A stretch of DNA of 64,000 nt. Source: Thiohalocapsa sp964524185 (lineage in GTDB: Bacteria > Pseudomonadota > Gammaproteobacteria > Chromatiales > Chromatiaceae). Location of the stretch: contig CAZGCI010000003.1 of assembly GCA_964524185.1 (NCBI GenBank), forward strand, positions 1 to 64,000, written 5' to 3'. A program made the translations under genes and the position numbers. Shown piece after piece: positions 42,007-50,644 of this stretch; the first letter of the stretch is position 1, and each line of letters begins with the position of its first letter. A model generated the notes under the pieces. It saw nothing but the letters and a program-made list of their open reading frames with translations, searched no databases and was not told where the DNA came from.

Positions 42007-42771
42007 TCAACGCTCCGGCACTGGCGGCGGCGGCGATAGGGGTGCGACGGCGCCGGGAGGGACCGGCGGCTCAGGCGCAGGCAGCCCACCCAGCACCGCA
42101 GCGACGTCTCGACTGAATTCGCCGAGACAAGCACTGAGTGCCGATACGAGGGCGGTGTAGCGGGCATCTACGTCGCTGCCCGCCTCGGCGGCGGTGCCGA
42201 CATCGACGATCGGACAGCGGTAAGCGTCTTCACGGCTGGTATAGCTGCGGCGCAGCCGATCGTCCATGACCGACCAGCGCACCCTCAGCGCTGCGACGCC
42301 ATCGGCGGCGCCCTCGAAGGCCAGCACCTCCGCCGGCACACGGTAGTCCAGCGCCATGCGCGACTCGGATGGAAACAGGGCGACGCGGCTGGTGCCGAGC
42401 AGATAGGCCAGGTTCTCGCTCCAGACGCGGAGGAAGTCGTCCTGCACGCTGCCGCCCCAGCGGCGGAACTCGTTCACCACCAAGCGGTTGGCACCGTCAC
42501 GGGTGACGATTTGCGGGCGGTCCAAGAACTGCGGAAAGGTGACTGGCCCGAGCCCGACGGCAATGCCGCCTGCGGCCACGTCACCACGACGTACCGTGGC
42601 GTCCGGCAGCGGCGTCAGCGTGTAGAAGGAGGACGGCGGTGTGCTGGCACAGCCGGCCAGCAACAGCACGGCTGCAAGCGCCGGCGGCCAAGCGCCGCAT
42701 CGCCGGCGCGGGCCGTGATCTGCACCAACAGCACACCAATACACAAACCGATCCAAGCCCAGCAACCACAT
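42007..42771 (-). CDS. pqiC: PqiC-like ABC-transport auxiliary lipoprotein
   Basis: The 254-residue product has a lipoprotein signal with LAAVLLLAGC and a PqiC/YmbA domain: STPPSSFYTLTPLP, GLGPVTFPQFLDRPQIVTR, RRWGGSVQDDFLRVWSENLAYLLG. It anchors to the outer membrane and completes the PqiABC bridge for phospholipid transport. The ATG overlaps the pqiB stop. The N-terminus carries about 20 extra residues before the signal, and the tail is Pro-rich. Confidence 0.86.
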   Translation of the reverse strand: MWLLGLDRFVYWCAVGADHGPRRRCGAWPPALAAVLLLAGCASTPPSSFYTLTPLPDATVRRGDVAAGGIAVGLGPVTFPQFLDRPQIVTRDGANRLVVNEFRRWGGSVQDDFLRVWSENLAYLLGTSRVALFPSESRMALDYRVPAEVLAFEGAADGVAALRVRWSVMDDRLRRSYTSREDAYRCPIVDVGTAAEAGSDVDARYTALVSALSACLGEFSRDVAAVLGGLPAPEPPVPPGAVAPLSPPPPVPER

Positions 42772-44516
42772 CAGCGTCCGCCTCCTTTGCCCTGGATGAG
42801 GGCCTCGGGATGTCGTTCCAGATAATCAGCCAGCACGCGCAACGACCGAGCGGCCGCGCTGACCTCGCGCATTGTACGCACCGCTTCCACGGACAGCGGC
42901 GCATCCGGCCCCAGGAGGTCGTTGGCGTTCCCGAGCGTGCGCAGGGCCTCATCCAACACCCCCTGGAGGTTGCCGAGCAAGGCGTCCGCCTCCGGCGCCA
43001 ATGTGCTGTTGAGCTGGGCGGCGACGCCTCGCACCTCGGCGAGGAGTCCGCCCAGCTCGCCGATGGCGGCACGCAGGTCCGCTGACCCGATCAGCTCACG
43101 CGCGTCGGCGAGGGTGGCACGGAGATCGTCGCCGATGGCCTGAATTGGGAGCGCATTGACCCTATCCAGGAAGGCGGTCAGGCTGGTGGTGACGGCCTCC
43201 AGCGGCGTGGGCAAGGTCGGCAGCATCAGATACCCATCGCGCTCGGCGAGCTCCGCAGGTGGGGCATCGGGATGGACGTCGAGGTCCACGTAGAGGGCGC
43301 CCGTCAACAGGTTGCCAGTCTTGAGCTGGGCGCGGAGACCGTTATGCACCAGTTGGCGCACCACACTGGGATGTGACTGCGACGGCCCCTCCCGCGGCTC
43401 CGCCAAGCCGATGCGCTCGGGCTCCACCTCCACCAACACTGGGATGAAGAAATCCAAATCCTTGTCGTTGAACCTGAGCGCAATGTCCACGACGCGGCCG
43501 ATCTCGATACCGCGCAGGGACACCGGCGCACCCACATTGAGCCCCCGCACCGAGCCGCCGAAAACCAGGAGATAACGTTCTTTCTCAAGATAGACGGGCT
43601 CGTTGGCGGCTCTGCGGTTTGCATAGAGCGGAAACAGCTCCCCCTCCGGCGCCTCGGTGCCGGTGGCTTGGAGGTCGTCCGGTGTGTCGAAGGCGACACC
43701 GCCGAGGAGCGCGGACACCAATGACTGGGTGTCGAGCGTTACGCCGTCGGCGCCGAGCTTCAGATCGATGCCGCTGGCGTTCCAGAACCGCGTATTGGTG
43801 TGGACCAATGCGTCGTGCGGGCTATTGACAAAGATCTCCACGTTAACGGCGCCACCGTCCTCGTCCAAGGCGTAATCGATCACCTGGCCGACCTGGATCC
43901 GACGGTAGTAGACCGGCGCGCCCGGATTCAACGAGCCCAGGCTATCCGAGCTGAGGCGAAACTGCCGCCCCGGCACATCGGTGGTAATCACCGGCGGGCT
44001 CGCCAGCCCTCGGAAATGCCTTCGCTGCTTGCTGCTGGTGCCTGGATCCACCGCGACGAAGGCGCCGGAGAGCAGCGTCTCGAGCCCGCTGACCTGACTC
44101 GCGGTCACCCGCGGGCGCGCGACCCAAAAGCGGCTGTCCTCGGCGAGGAATGGCTCACTGCCGTGGCGGAGCTCGGCGGTGACGGTGACGTGATCGAGGT
44201 CGCTGCTGACGTCGATGCGGTTGATGGTGCCGATGTCGACATCCTTGTATTTGACCTTGGTCTTGCCGGCCTGCAGGCCCGCCGCGTTCTGAAAGTCGAT
44301 GGTGATGGTCGGACCGCGCTCGGCCAGGGTCTTCACCACCAGCCAGCCGCCCACCGCCAACGCCAGCACGGGCAGCAGCCAAACCAGTGATGGGCGCTCG
44401 CGCCGCACCACCCGGGCGCTCGGCAATGGGGTCCGTGCGGTGTCTGCGTCAGGCGCTGGCGCGCTGTCCGGCGGTGAGCCGGGCGTCGGTGGGGGCCGCT
44501 GCTGGGGCTCCGTCAT
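42771..44516 (-). CDS. pqiB: PqiB-type MCE protein
   Basis: The 581-residue protein has one N-terminal membrane helix (LVWLLPVLALAVGGWLVV) and three MCE domains with repeats of the form G-L-x-A/V-G-x-P/T-V (AGLQAGKTKVKYKDVDIG, SLNPGAPVYYRRIQVG, GLNVGAPVSLRGIEIG), then a long alpha-helical C-terminal needle. It builds the periplasmic tunnel for lipids between membranes. It overlaps the end of pqiA by 68 bases. Pro-rich 40-residue N-terminus precedes the helix. Confidence 0.92.
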   Translation of the reverse strand: MTEPQQRPPPTPGSPPDSAPAPDADTARTPLPSARVVRRERPSLVWLLPVLALAVGGWLVVKTLAERGPTITIDFQNAAGLQAGKTKVKYKDVDIGTINRIDVSSDLDHVTVTAELRHGSEPFLAEDSRFWVARPRVTASQVSGLETLLSGAFVAVDPGTSSKQRRHFRGLASPPVITTDVPGRQFRLSSDSLGSLNPGAPVYYRRIQVGQVIDYALDEDGGAVNVEIFVNSPHDALVHTNTRFWNASGIDLKLGADGVTLDTQSLVSALLGGVAFDTPDDLQATGTEAPEGELFPLYANRRAANEPVYLEKERYLLVFGGSVRGLNVGAPVSLRGIEIGRVVDIALRFNDKDLDFFIPVLVEVEPERIGLAEPREGPSQSHPSVVRQLVHNGLRAQLKTGNLLTGALYVDLDVHPDAPPAELAERDGYLMLPTLPTPLEAVTTSLTAFLDRVNALPIQAIGDDLRATLADARELIGSADLRAAIGELGGLLAEVRGVAAQLNSTLAPEADALLGNLQGVLDEALRTLGNANDLLGPDAPLSVEAVRTMREVSAAARSLRVLADYLERHPEALIQGKGGGR

Positions 44517-45759
44517 GATCCTGCTCCATTGCGTCCCAAATGAGTCTGGGATCGAAGGACATCGCTGCGAGCATGGTGAGGATGACCACGGCACAGAAGA
44601 ACACGGCGCCGGCGCGCGCCTCGATGCTGGCGAGGTTACCGAGGCGCACCAGCGCGACCAGGATGGTCACCACGTACACATCCACCATGGACCAGCGACC
44701 GATGGCCTCGGTCACCCGATAGATTTTGGTGCGCTCGCGCGGGCGCCAGTGCGAGCACAGCTGCACCGACACCAGCAGGAACAGCAGCATCAGCAGCTTC
44801 AGCAGCGGCACGAAGACGCTGGCCGTGAAGACGATGACCGCGAGCGGCCACATACCGTGGTGCAAGAGAAACAGCACGCCGCTCAGAATCGTGTCCGCTT
44901 GGGTCTGGCCCAGCGAGGTCACCGACATCACGGGGTAGAGGTTGGCTGGCAGGTAACAAACAGCCGCGGCAAGTACCAGCGCCCAGGTACGTTGCAGACT
45001 CTCGGGCTTGCGCCGGTGCAGCACGTCCGTGCAGCGCGGGCAACGTAAGCGCCCGCGGCGATCGACCTCCGCCGCGCGCTCGGGCACCACCAGCTCGCAG
45101 ACATCACAGCCGACCACGCCCTCGCCCGCCGCCGGCGCACGCCGCACGTCGGGCGCCAGCGGCACGCGCTCCCACACCGCGTCTGGATCGAGCGCCGCCT
45201 GCGCCGCCGCCAACACAAAGATGAGCACCACGAAGGCGAACAGTGACACCCCCGGCACGATGCTGGCCATCTCGGTCAGCTTCACCACCGACACCAGGAT
45301 GCCGATCATAAACACATCCATCATGCCCCATGGCACCAGGCTCTTGAACCAACGGAACAAGGTCGGGAAGCCCGGCGGCAGCCGCCCGCCCCACTTCAGC
45401 GGGGCCAGCACCGCGAGCAAAAGCACCAGCTGCAGGCCTGGCGCCAGGATGCTGGTGAAGAAGACCACCGCCGCCACCTCGCCCTTACCCTGAGCAGCGA
45501 GGTCGTGCACGCCGGTCATCAGCGTGGTCTCGGTCATTTGCCCCTGCATCTCGAAGGAGAGGAAGGGAAAGGTGTTGGCAATCACGAACAGCGTCAGCCC
45601 CGTGATGGTCAGCGCCAGGGTGCGGTCGATACTGTTCGGGCGGTTGCGATGCAGCGCGTGGCCGCACCGCGCACAGTGCGCGGTGCCGCCGGGTGGCAGC
45701 GGCGGGCTCTGCTGCAGCAGATCACACGCAGGGCAAAGGGTGGGCGTGCCGGCGGACAT
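44449..45759 (-). CDS. pqiA: PqiA-type inner-membrane protein
   Basis: The 436-residue protein has eight membrane helices in two homologous halves. Each half starts with zinc-ribbon-like cysteines (CPACDLL...CARCGHAL and CDVCELV...CPRCTDVL), followed by NTFPFLSFEMQGQ and NLYPVMSVTSLGQ. PqiA is the inner-membrane partner of the PqiBC lipid-transport complex, induced by redox-cycling stress in E. coli. ATG 45759 is chosen; the upstream open frame has no homology. Confidence 0.92.
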   Translation of the reverse strand: MSAGTPTLCPACDLLQQSPPLPPGGTAHCARCGHALHRNRPNSIDRTLALTITGLTLFVIANTFPFLSFEMQGQMTETTLMTGVHDLAAQGKGEVAAVVFFTSILAPGLQLVLLLAVLAPLKWGGRLPPGFPTLFRWFKSLVPWGMMDVFMIGILVSVVKLTEMASIVPGVSLFAFVVLIFVLAAAQAALDPDAVWERVPLAPDVRRAPAAGEGVVGCDVCELVVPERAAEVDRRGRLRCPRCTDVLHRRKPESLQRTWALVLAAAVCYLPANLYPVMSVTSLGQTQADTILSGVLFLLHHGMWPLAVIVFTASVFVPLLKLLMLLFLLVSVQLCSHWRPRERTKIYRVTEAIGRWSMVDVYVVTILVALVRLGNLASIEARAGAVFFCAVVILTMLAAMSFDPRLIWDAMEQDHDGAPAAAPTDARLTAGQRASA

Positions 45760-46085
45760 GCGGGCCAAGTATACGCTTGCGGCCTGCGGCCGAGGGCCGA
45801 GGGCCGAGGAGCAATCGCTGACGTAGAGGTTCGAGTCTGCGCCTAGGCCCCTGGCCCTTGGCCTTGGCCACTGAATGCCCCGCTGATTGGCCGCAGACCC
45901 CGCCGCTCGTTGGTCGGAGTCCGTGCCTGGCGCGTGCCGGGTGTCGGTGCACGGCACTGAGCACGAGACGGATGCAAAGCTAACGGGCCCCGTACAAGCG
46001 AGGCTGCGTCCCGTTGACGCCATCCGGTATCATCGCGCGCAGTCGGAGTCGCTGGTTGACTCGCCACCGGGCCCGGGAAGCTTAC
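45760..46085. other. Divergent intergenic region between pqiA and the Mrp-like operon
   Basis: The region contains dispersed repeat copy D and no gene. Promoters for both directions must lie here, but none is obvious. Confidence 0.5.
45778..45891. repeat. Dispersed intergenic repeat, copy D
   Basis: It starts with GGCCGAGGGCCGAGGGCCGAGG, continues with GCAATCGCTG and ends with CCCTTGGCC and TTGGCCACTGAATG. The order and spacing resemble the plus strand of copy B (GGCCGAGGGCC, GCAACCGCTG, CCTTGGCCGGTGAACG). Inverted GGCCGAGG/CCTTGGCC ends could fold. Confidence 0.55.
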
Positions 46086-47231
46086 ATGCCGAAGGCGGGC
46101 ATGACATCGCTGCTGTTTGAGCTGCTGGGGCGCTTTGTGCTGTTCGGTGCCATCTGGTGGCTGCTCACCAGCGGCCGCACCGATGCCCTGATCTTCGGCG
46201 CATGCGCTGCGGCGGCCGCGGCGGCTGCACCGCTGATCATCGGTGACCGCGGCGAGGCGTCCGCGCAGCGCGCCCTGTTGCCGACGGTGCTGCGACTGCC
46301 GCGGCTGCTCCCGTTCTTTCTGTGGGAGTCTTTACGCGGTGGGGTCGACGTGGCCCTGCGCGCGTTCAGACCGCGCCTGCCGCTGTCACCGGCAATGATC
46401 GATTACCCGCTACGGTTGCCGCCGGGACCGGCGGCTGTGATGATGGCGAGCCTCGTGAGCCTCATGCCGGGCACGCTTGCCATCATCAGCGGCAGCGGCC
46501 TGCGCGTGCATGTGCTCGACGACGCCAGCGATTATCGCCACGACTTGGAACGGCTGGAGGCGCAGGTGGCTCGGGTCTTCGGCCTCGGGACATCAGCAGC
46601 GCAAGCCCCGGCGGCCAGCATGCTTCAACCTGATCCAGCCGCCGGGGTCCAGGGTGAGGCCCACACACCACAAGGAGGCCCGATATCGCTGCTGTTTGAG
46701 CTGCTGGGGCGCTTTGTGCTGTTCGGTGCCATCTGGTGGCTGCTCACCAGCGGCCGCACCGATGCCCTGATCTTCGGCGCATGCGCTGCGGCGGCCGCGG
46801 CGGCTGCACCGCTGATCATCGGTGACCGCGGCGAGGCGTCCGCGCAGCGCGCCCTGTTGCCGACGGTGCTGCGACTGCCGCGGCTGCTCCCGTTCTTTCT
46901 GTGGGAGTCTTTACGCGGTGGGGTCGACGTGGCCCTGCGCGCGTTCAGACCGCGCCTGCCGCTGTCACCGGCAATGATCGATTACCCGCTACGGTTGCCG
47001 CCGGGACCGGCGGCTGTGATGATGGCGAGCCTCGTGAGCCTCATGCCGGGCACGCTTGCCATCATCAGCGGCAGCGGCCTGCGCGTGCATGTGCTCGACG
47101 ACGCCAGCGATTATCGCCACGACTTGGAACGGCTGGAGGCGCAGGTGGCTCGGGTCTTCGGCCTCGGACTAGCAGCAGTGCAGGCCCCTGCTGCCAGCGC
47201 CCCCGATGAGGTCCTAGGGTCCGAAATATGA
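46086..47231 (+). CDS. mrpE: Fused tandem-duplicated MrpE-MrpE antiporter subunit
   Basis: The 381-residue protein is two MrpE (MnhE) domains in one frame. Bases 46106-46588 and 46685-47167 are identical over 483 bp (offset 579). Each half has the family segments LFELLGRFVLFGAIWWLLT, FFLWESLRGGVDVALRAFRP and MMASLVSLMPGTLAII. The linker contains a strong ribosome-binding-like AAGGAGG (46669-46675) followed at seven bases by ATA in the place of the expected ATG, as if the second copy once had its own start. The 3' edges of the copies have diverged. An assembly duplication must be excluded. The stop overlaps the mrpF start. Confidence 0.82.
   Translation: MPKAGMTSLLFELLGRFVLFGAIWWLLTSGRTDALIFGACAAAAAAAAPLIIGDRGEASAQRALLPTVLRLPRLLPFFLWESLRGGVDVALRAFRPRLPLSPAMIDYPLRLPPGPAAVMMASLVSLMPGTLAIISGSGLRVHVLDDASDYRHDLERLEAQVARVFGLGTSAAQAPAASMLQPDPAAGVQGEAHTPQGGPISLLFELLGRFVLFGAIWWLLTSGRTDALIFGACAAAAAAAAPLIIGDRGEASAQRALLPTVLRLPRLLPFFLWESLRGGVDVALRAFRPRLPLSPAMIDYPLRLPPGPAAVMMASLVSLMPGTLAIISGSGLRVHVLDDASDYRHDLERLEAQVARVFGLGLAAVQAPAASAPDEVLGSEI
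46106..46588. repeat. Exact 483-bp tandem duplication, left copy
   Basis: Identical, base for base as read here, to 46685-47167. The units are separated by 96 bp. Flanking sequence after each copy (AGCAGC, GCAAGCCCC versus GCAGGCCCC) is related but diverged. Confidence 0.9.
46685..47167. repeat. Exact 483-bp tandem duplication, right copy
   Basis: Right-hand copy of the MrpE duplication, preceded by AAGGAGG at 46669-46675. Confidence 0.9.
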
Positions 47232-47512
47232 CCACACTGTATCTCGCGCTCTCACTGTTTCTGTTGCTGACACTGGCCGCCGGCTTATGGCGGGTCCGCC
47301 GCGGGCCCACGGCGGCGGATCGCATGCTGGCTGCGCAGCTGTTCGGTACCACCTCGGCAGCCGTTCTGCTGCTGCTGGCGGAAGCACTGGAGCTGCCCGC
47401 CCTGCGGGATGTCGCACTCGTCCTCGCGTTGCTGGCGGTGATTGCCGTTATGGCCTTCACCGCCAGTGTCAAGCAGGCGATTCCGGAGGAAGACGATGCT
47501 GATCATCGATAG
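47228..47512 (+). CDS. mrpF: Mrp-type cation antiporter subunit F
   Basis: A 94-residue protein with three membrane helices and the MrpF signature WRVRRGPTAADRMLAAQLF, followed by ALELPALRDVALVLALLAVIAVMAF. The ATG overlaps the mrpE stop (ATGA) and the next gene starts within its 3' end, so all are translationally coupled. Confidence 0.9.
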   Translation: MTTLYLALSLFLLLTLAAGLWRVRRGPTAADRMLAAQLFGTTSAAVLLLLAEALELPALRDVALVLALLAVIAVMAFTASVKQAIPEEDDADHR

Positions 47513-47795
47513 CCTATCCGTCGCATTGCTGCTGGCCGGCAGCGTGTTCTTCCTGGCCGGCACGGTCGGCCTGCTGCGCTTTCCTGACGTCTACACGCGC
47601 CTGCACGCCCTCACCAAGGCGGACAATCTGGGCCTTGGGCTGGTGGTGATCGGGCTGATGCTCCAGGTGGAGTCTGTGGCGGCCGCGGGCGAACTGTTTC
47701 TCATCTGGCTATTGGTGCTCACCGCATCGGCCGCCGCCAGCCAGTTAGTCGCGAGTTGGGCCCAAGCTCGACGCATCAAGCCATGGCGGAATTGA
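47496..47795 (+). CDS. mrpG: Mrp-type cation antiporter subunit G
   Basis: A 99-residue protein with three membrane helices and the MrpG motif GTVGLLRFPDVYTRLHALTKADNLG. GGAGGA precedes ATG 47496. It overlaps mrpF by 17 bases and the next gene by 13. Confidence 0.9.
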   Translation: MLIIDSLSVALLLAGSVFFLAGTVGLLRFPDVYTRLHALTKADNLGLGLVVIGLMLQVESVAAAGELFLIWLLVLTASAAASQLVASWAQARRIKPWRN

Positions 47796-48085
47796 ACGTC
47801 CTCGACTGGGCCCTGGACGGCTTGCTGGCACTGTTGCTGCTCTGGCTTGCCTGGCGCGCGTTGTCGACGCCGCAGCTGTTTCGGGCGGTGGTCCTGTTCA
47901 TCGCCTTTGGCCTCGTGCTAGCACTGACCTGGGCGCGGCTCTATGCCGTCGATGTGGCGCTCGCCGAGGTGGCCATTGGCGCCGGCGTCACCGGCGCCCT
48001 GTTGCTCGCGGCACTGGCACGCCTGGAGCCACCGTCCAACCGCGATCAGCAACAGCCGCACGACGGCGACCAAGGGCAGCCATGA
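47783..48085 (+). CDS. DUF4040/MbhD-like subunit
   Basis: A 100-residue three-helix protein with LFRAVVLFIAFGLVLALTWARLYAVDVALAEVAIGAGVTGALLL. This corresponds to the C-terminal part of MrpA (MbhD-like). Here it is a separate gene rather than fused to a large MrpA. It overlaps mrpG and abuts the next gene as ATGA. Confidence 0.86.
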   Translation: MAELNVLDWALDGLLALLLLWLAWRALSTPQLFRAVVLFIAFGLVLALTWARLYAVDVALAEVAIGAGVTGALLLAALARLEPPSNRDQQQPHDGDQGQP

Positions 48086-48822
48086 CTGCACAGCCCCATC
48101 CAGAAGCCGGCGCGCCGAGCACGGCGCCCGCACCGGCCGGGACCGCCGCGCCCGGTCGGGCACCCAAGGCGTTGCCGGCGCTGGCACGGGCCCTGCTCGC
48201 GCTGGCGTTGCTCGCCCTGTTCGGCGGCCTGGCACGGGCGGTCCTGTCGCTGACGGCGCCGGCGCCCGGCCTGTCTGCGCTCGTCGCTGCACACCTAGAG
48301 GACAGCGGTGTCGCGCATCCGGTGACGGCGGTACTGCTGAATTTCCGCGGCTATGACACGCTGCTGGAGGTCGCCGTCCTGCTGCTGGCACTGATCGGCA
48401 CCTGGTCTATCGCCAAAGCGCGGGGCTGCGATGCCGACCCACCCGGCCCACTCCTGCGGGAGCTGCCGCGGCTGTTGGTACCACTGATGGTGCTGATGGC
48501 CGGCTATCTGCTCTGGGTTGGCGCCTACGCACCGGGCGGCGCCTTTCAGGCTGGCTCCTTACTGGGTGGCGTCGGCATTATGCTGTGCCTGAGCGGACGC
48601 CGGCTGCCGCAGTGGACGGCGGGCCTGCCGCTGCGAGTCCTGGCTGCCTTGGGCGTTGTTGTATTTGCAGCGCTCGGTGTCGGCGCAGCCGCCCTCCCGG
48701 GCGGCGCGCCTCTCGGCTGGCCGCCGGCAGCCGCGAAGGGTCTGATCCTCGCCATCGAGCTCGCGGCGACGCTGTCCATCGGCTTCATCCTGGCGGCGTT
48801 GTTCGCCGGGGGGCGCCCATGA
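48082..48822 (+). CDS. mrpB: MrpB/MnhB-domain subunit
   Basis: The 246-residue product has an Ala/Pro-rich N-terminus, then an MbhE-like helix pair with LNFRGYDTLLEVAVLLLALIG, then the MnhB domain with YAPGGAFQAGSLLGG (matching the sPGGGFqGG motif). It is a fusion of MbhE-like and MnhB parts, as in some Mrp operons. Overlapping stop and start with neighbours. Confidence 0.86.
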   Translation: MTAQPHPEAGAPSTAPAPAGTAAPGRAPKALPALARALLALALLALFGGLARAVLSLTAPAPGLSALVAAHLEDSGVAHPVTAVLLNFRGYDTLLEVAVLLLALIGTWSIAKARGCDADPPGPLLRELPRLLVPLMVLMAGYLLWVGAYAPGGAFQAGSLLGGVGIMLCLSGRRLPQWTAGLPLRVLAALGVVVFAALGVGAAALPGGAPLGWPPAAAKGLILAIELAATLSIGFILAALFAGGRP

Positions 48823-49139
48823 CGCAGGCCGTCTTTTGGGGCCTGGTGGGGGTCGCGCTGATGGTCATTGGACTCTATGCCCTGGTCGTCCACGCCCATC
48901 TGCTGCGCAAGGTGCTGGCACTCAACATCATCAGCAGCGGCGTGTTTTTGGTCTTCATCGGCCTTGCTTGGCGCATGCCAGCCGGCGGCGAGCCCGCCGC
49001 GGCCGATCCGGTTCCGCAGGCGATGGTGCTCACCGGCATTGTCGTCGCCGTCGCCGCGACGGCCCTCGCGCTGGCATTGATCGTGAGACTGCGCGCGGTG
49101 ACCGGGCGCAGCACCCTGGACGAAGACCTGGACGGCTGA
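48819..49139 (+). CDS. mrpC: Mrp-type subunit C (NuoK-like)
   Basis: A 106-residue NuoK homologue with three membrane helices: LVGVALMVIGLYALVVHAHLLRKVLALNIISSGVFLVF, then DPVPQAMVLTGIVVAVAATALALALIVRL. Its membrane Glu/Lys arrangement is less conserved than in NuoK. It overlaps the MnhB gene (ATGA). Confidence 0.9.
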   Translation: MTQAVFWGLVGVALMVIGLYALVVHAHLLRKVLALNIISSGVFLVFIGLAWRMPAGGEPAAADPVPQAMVLTGIVVAVAATALALALIVRLRAVTGRSTLDEDLDG

Positions 49140-49141
49140 GT

Positions 49142-50644
49142 ATGCCCTTGGATTCCAGCGCACTGGACTGGCCACTTGCTGTCGTCTTCTTGCCGCTGGC
49201 GGGGGCGCTGCTGTGCTTCCTGCTGCCCCGCCTTGCGGTGGTCTTGGGCTTGGCCATCGCGGCGCTGACCGCCGCGGCGGTGCTGGGCCTAACGCTCGAG
49301 GTGCTCGCCAACGGTGAACAGCGCACGCTGCTCGGCGGTTGGGGTGCACCACTCGGCATCGTCTGGCTAGCCGATGCCCTCAGCGCGTCGATGTTGGCCA
49401 TGACGGCGACGGTGGCACTCCCGGTGAGCCTCTACGCCGCGGCCTATTTCCGTGCCGATGGCACCGAGCGTGTCTTCTTCTGGCCGCTGTGGCTGATGCT
49501 CTGGACGGCGTTGAATGCCCTGTTCCTGTCGGCGGACCTGTTTAACCTCTATGTCACGTTGGAGCTGCTCGGTTTCGCCGCTGCCAGCCTGACGGCGTTG
49601 GGTGGCAGCGCAGCAGCGCTCACCGGCGCGATCCGCTATTTGTTTGTCAGCGTGCTCGGTTCGGTGTCCTACCTGTTCGGCGTTGCCCTGATCTACCACG
49701 CCTGTGGCACGGTGGACATCGCGCTGGTGGGCGCCTGCATGGTCGACGCACCCCTCCCGGCGGTGCAGACCGCGGTGGGCGCGATGATTGCCGGCCTGCT
49801 GCTGAAAACCGCCCTATTCCCCTTTCATTTCTGGCTGCCGCCGGCACACGGCAGCGCGCCGCCCCCGGTCAGCGCCGTGCTATCGGCACTTGTGGTGAAG
49901 GGCTCGTTCTATCTCATTTTGCGGCTCTGGCTCGACGTCCTCGGGGGCAACGACGGAAGCGAGCCCTGGCTCGCAGAACTGCTCGGCGTGCTCGGTGCGG
50001 TCGCGGTCATCTGGGGCTCGCTGCTGGCGCTGCGCCAGGAGCGCCTCAAGCTGCTGGTCGCCTATTCCACGGTGGCCCAGATCGGTTACTTCTTCATGGC
50101 CTTCCCGCTGGCGGTGGCCGGCGGTGCGGCTGCCTGGACCGGCGCGCTTTACCTGGTGCTGTCACACGCCCTGGCGAAGGCGGCCATGTTCCTGAGCGCC
50201 GGCAGCCTGATGCGCTTCGGCGGCCATGATCGCATCGCCGACCTCGACAATGCGGTGCCGCGGCTGCCGCTCACGCTCACCGCCTTTACACTGGCGGGCG
50301 TCAGCATCATGGGCCTCCCACCCAGCGGCGGCTTCATCGGTAAGTGGATGCTGTTGGAGGCCGCGTTCCGGCAGGAGCGCTTCGTGCTGGCAGCGGTGAT
50401 CCTGCTCGGCGGCGTGTTGGCAGCGGCCTATGTCTTTCGCGTGGTGGGCCACGCCTTTACGCCGGGGCCGCGCAGCGACCGTGGCGTTGCGGTCCCCGCG
50501 GCGATGGAATGGAGCGCCTTGTTGCTCGCGATGTTGGCCATCGTGCTCGGGCTGACACTGCCGCTGCTCTGGCCGCTGCTGCAGATTGGGGGCGCAGAGT
50601 CGGCCGCGCTCGCCGTGGCGGTTGCAACTGGAGTGGCGTCATGA
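49142..50644 (+). CDS. mrpD: Antiporter-like subunit 1 (MrpD/NuoN-like)
   Basis: The 500-residue membrane protein with about 14 helices has the antiporter-like features: the helix 5 Glu in LYVTLELLGF, the helix 7 Lys in LLKTALFPFHFWLPPAH and the helix 8 Lys in LVVKG, plus SHALAKAAMF. It probably forms one of the ion channels of the complex. Confidence 0.9.
   Translation: MPLDSSALDWPLAVVFLPLAGALLCFLLPRLAVVLGLAIAALTAAAVLGLTLEVLANGEQRTLLGGWGAPLGIVWLADALSASMLAMTATVALPVSLYAAAYFRADGTERVFFWPLWLMLWTALNALFLSADLFNLYVTLELLGFAAASLTALGGSAAALTGAIRYLFVSVLGSVSYLFGVALIYHACGTVDIALVGACMVDAPLPAVQTAVGAMIAGLLLKTALFPFHFWLPPAHGSAPPPVSAVLSALVVKGSFYLILRLWLDVLGGNDGSEPWLAELLGVLGAVAVIWGSLLALRQERLKLLVAYSTVAQIGYFFMAFPLAVAGGAAAWTGALYLVLSHALAKAAMFLSAGSLMRFGGHDRIADLDNAVPRLPLTLTAFTLAGVSIMGLPPSGGFIGKWMLLEAAFRQERFVLAAVILLGGVLAAAYVFRVVGHAFTPGPRSDRGVAVPAAMEWSALLLAMLAIVLGLTLPLLWPLLQIGGAESAALAVAVATGVAS

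Noticed and set aside
46625..47231. Second mrpE copy as an independent gene
   Set aside because: A strong ribosome-binding-like sequence exists, but the codon at the start position is ATA and the reading frame is continuous with the first copy, so one fused gene is the simpler reading.
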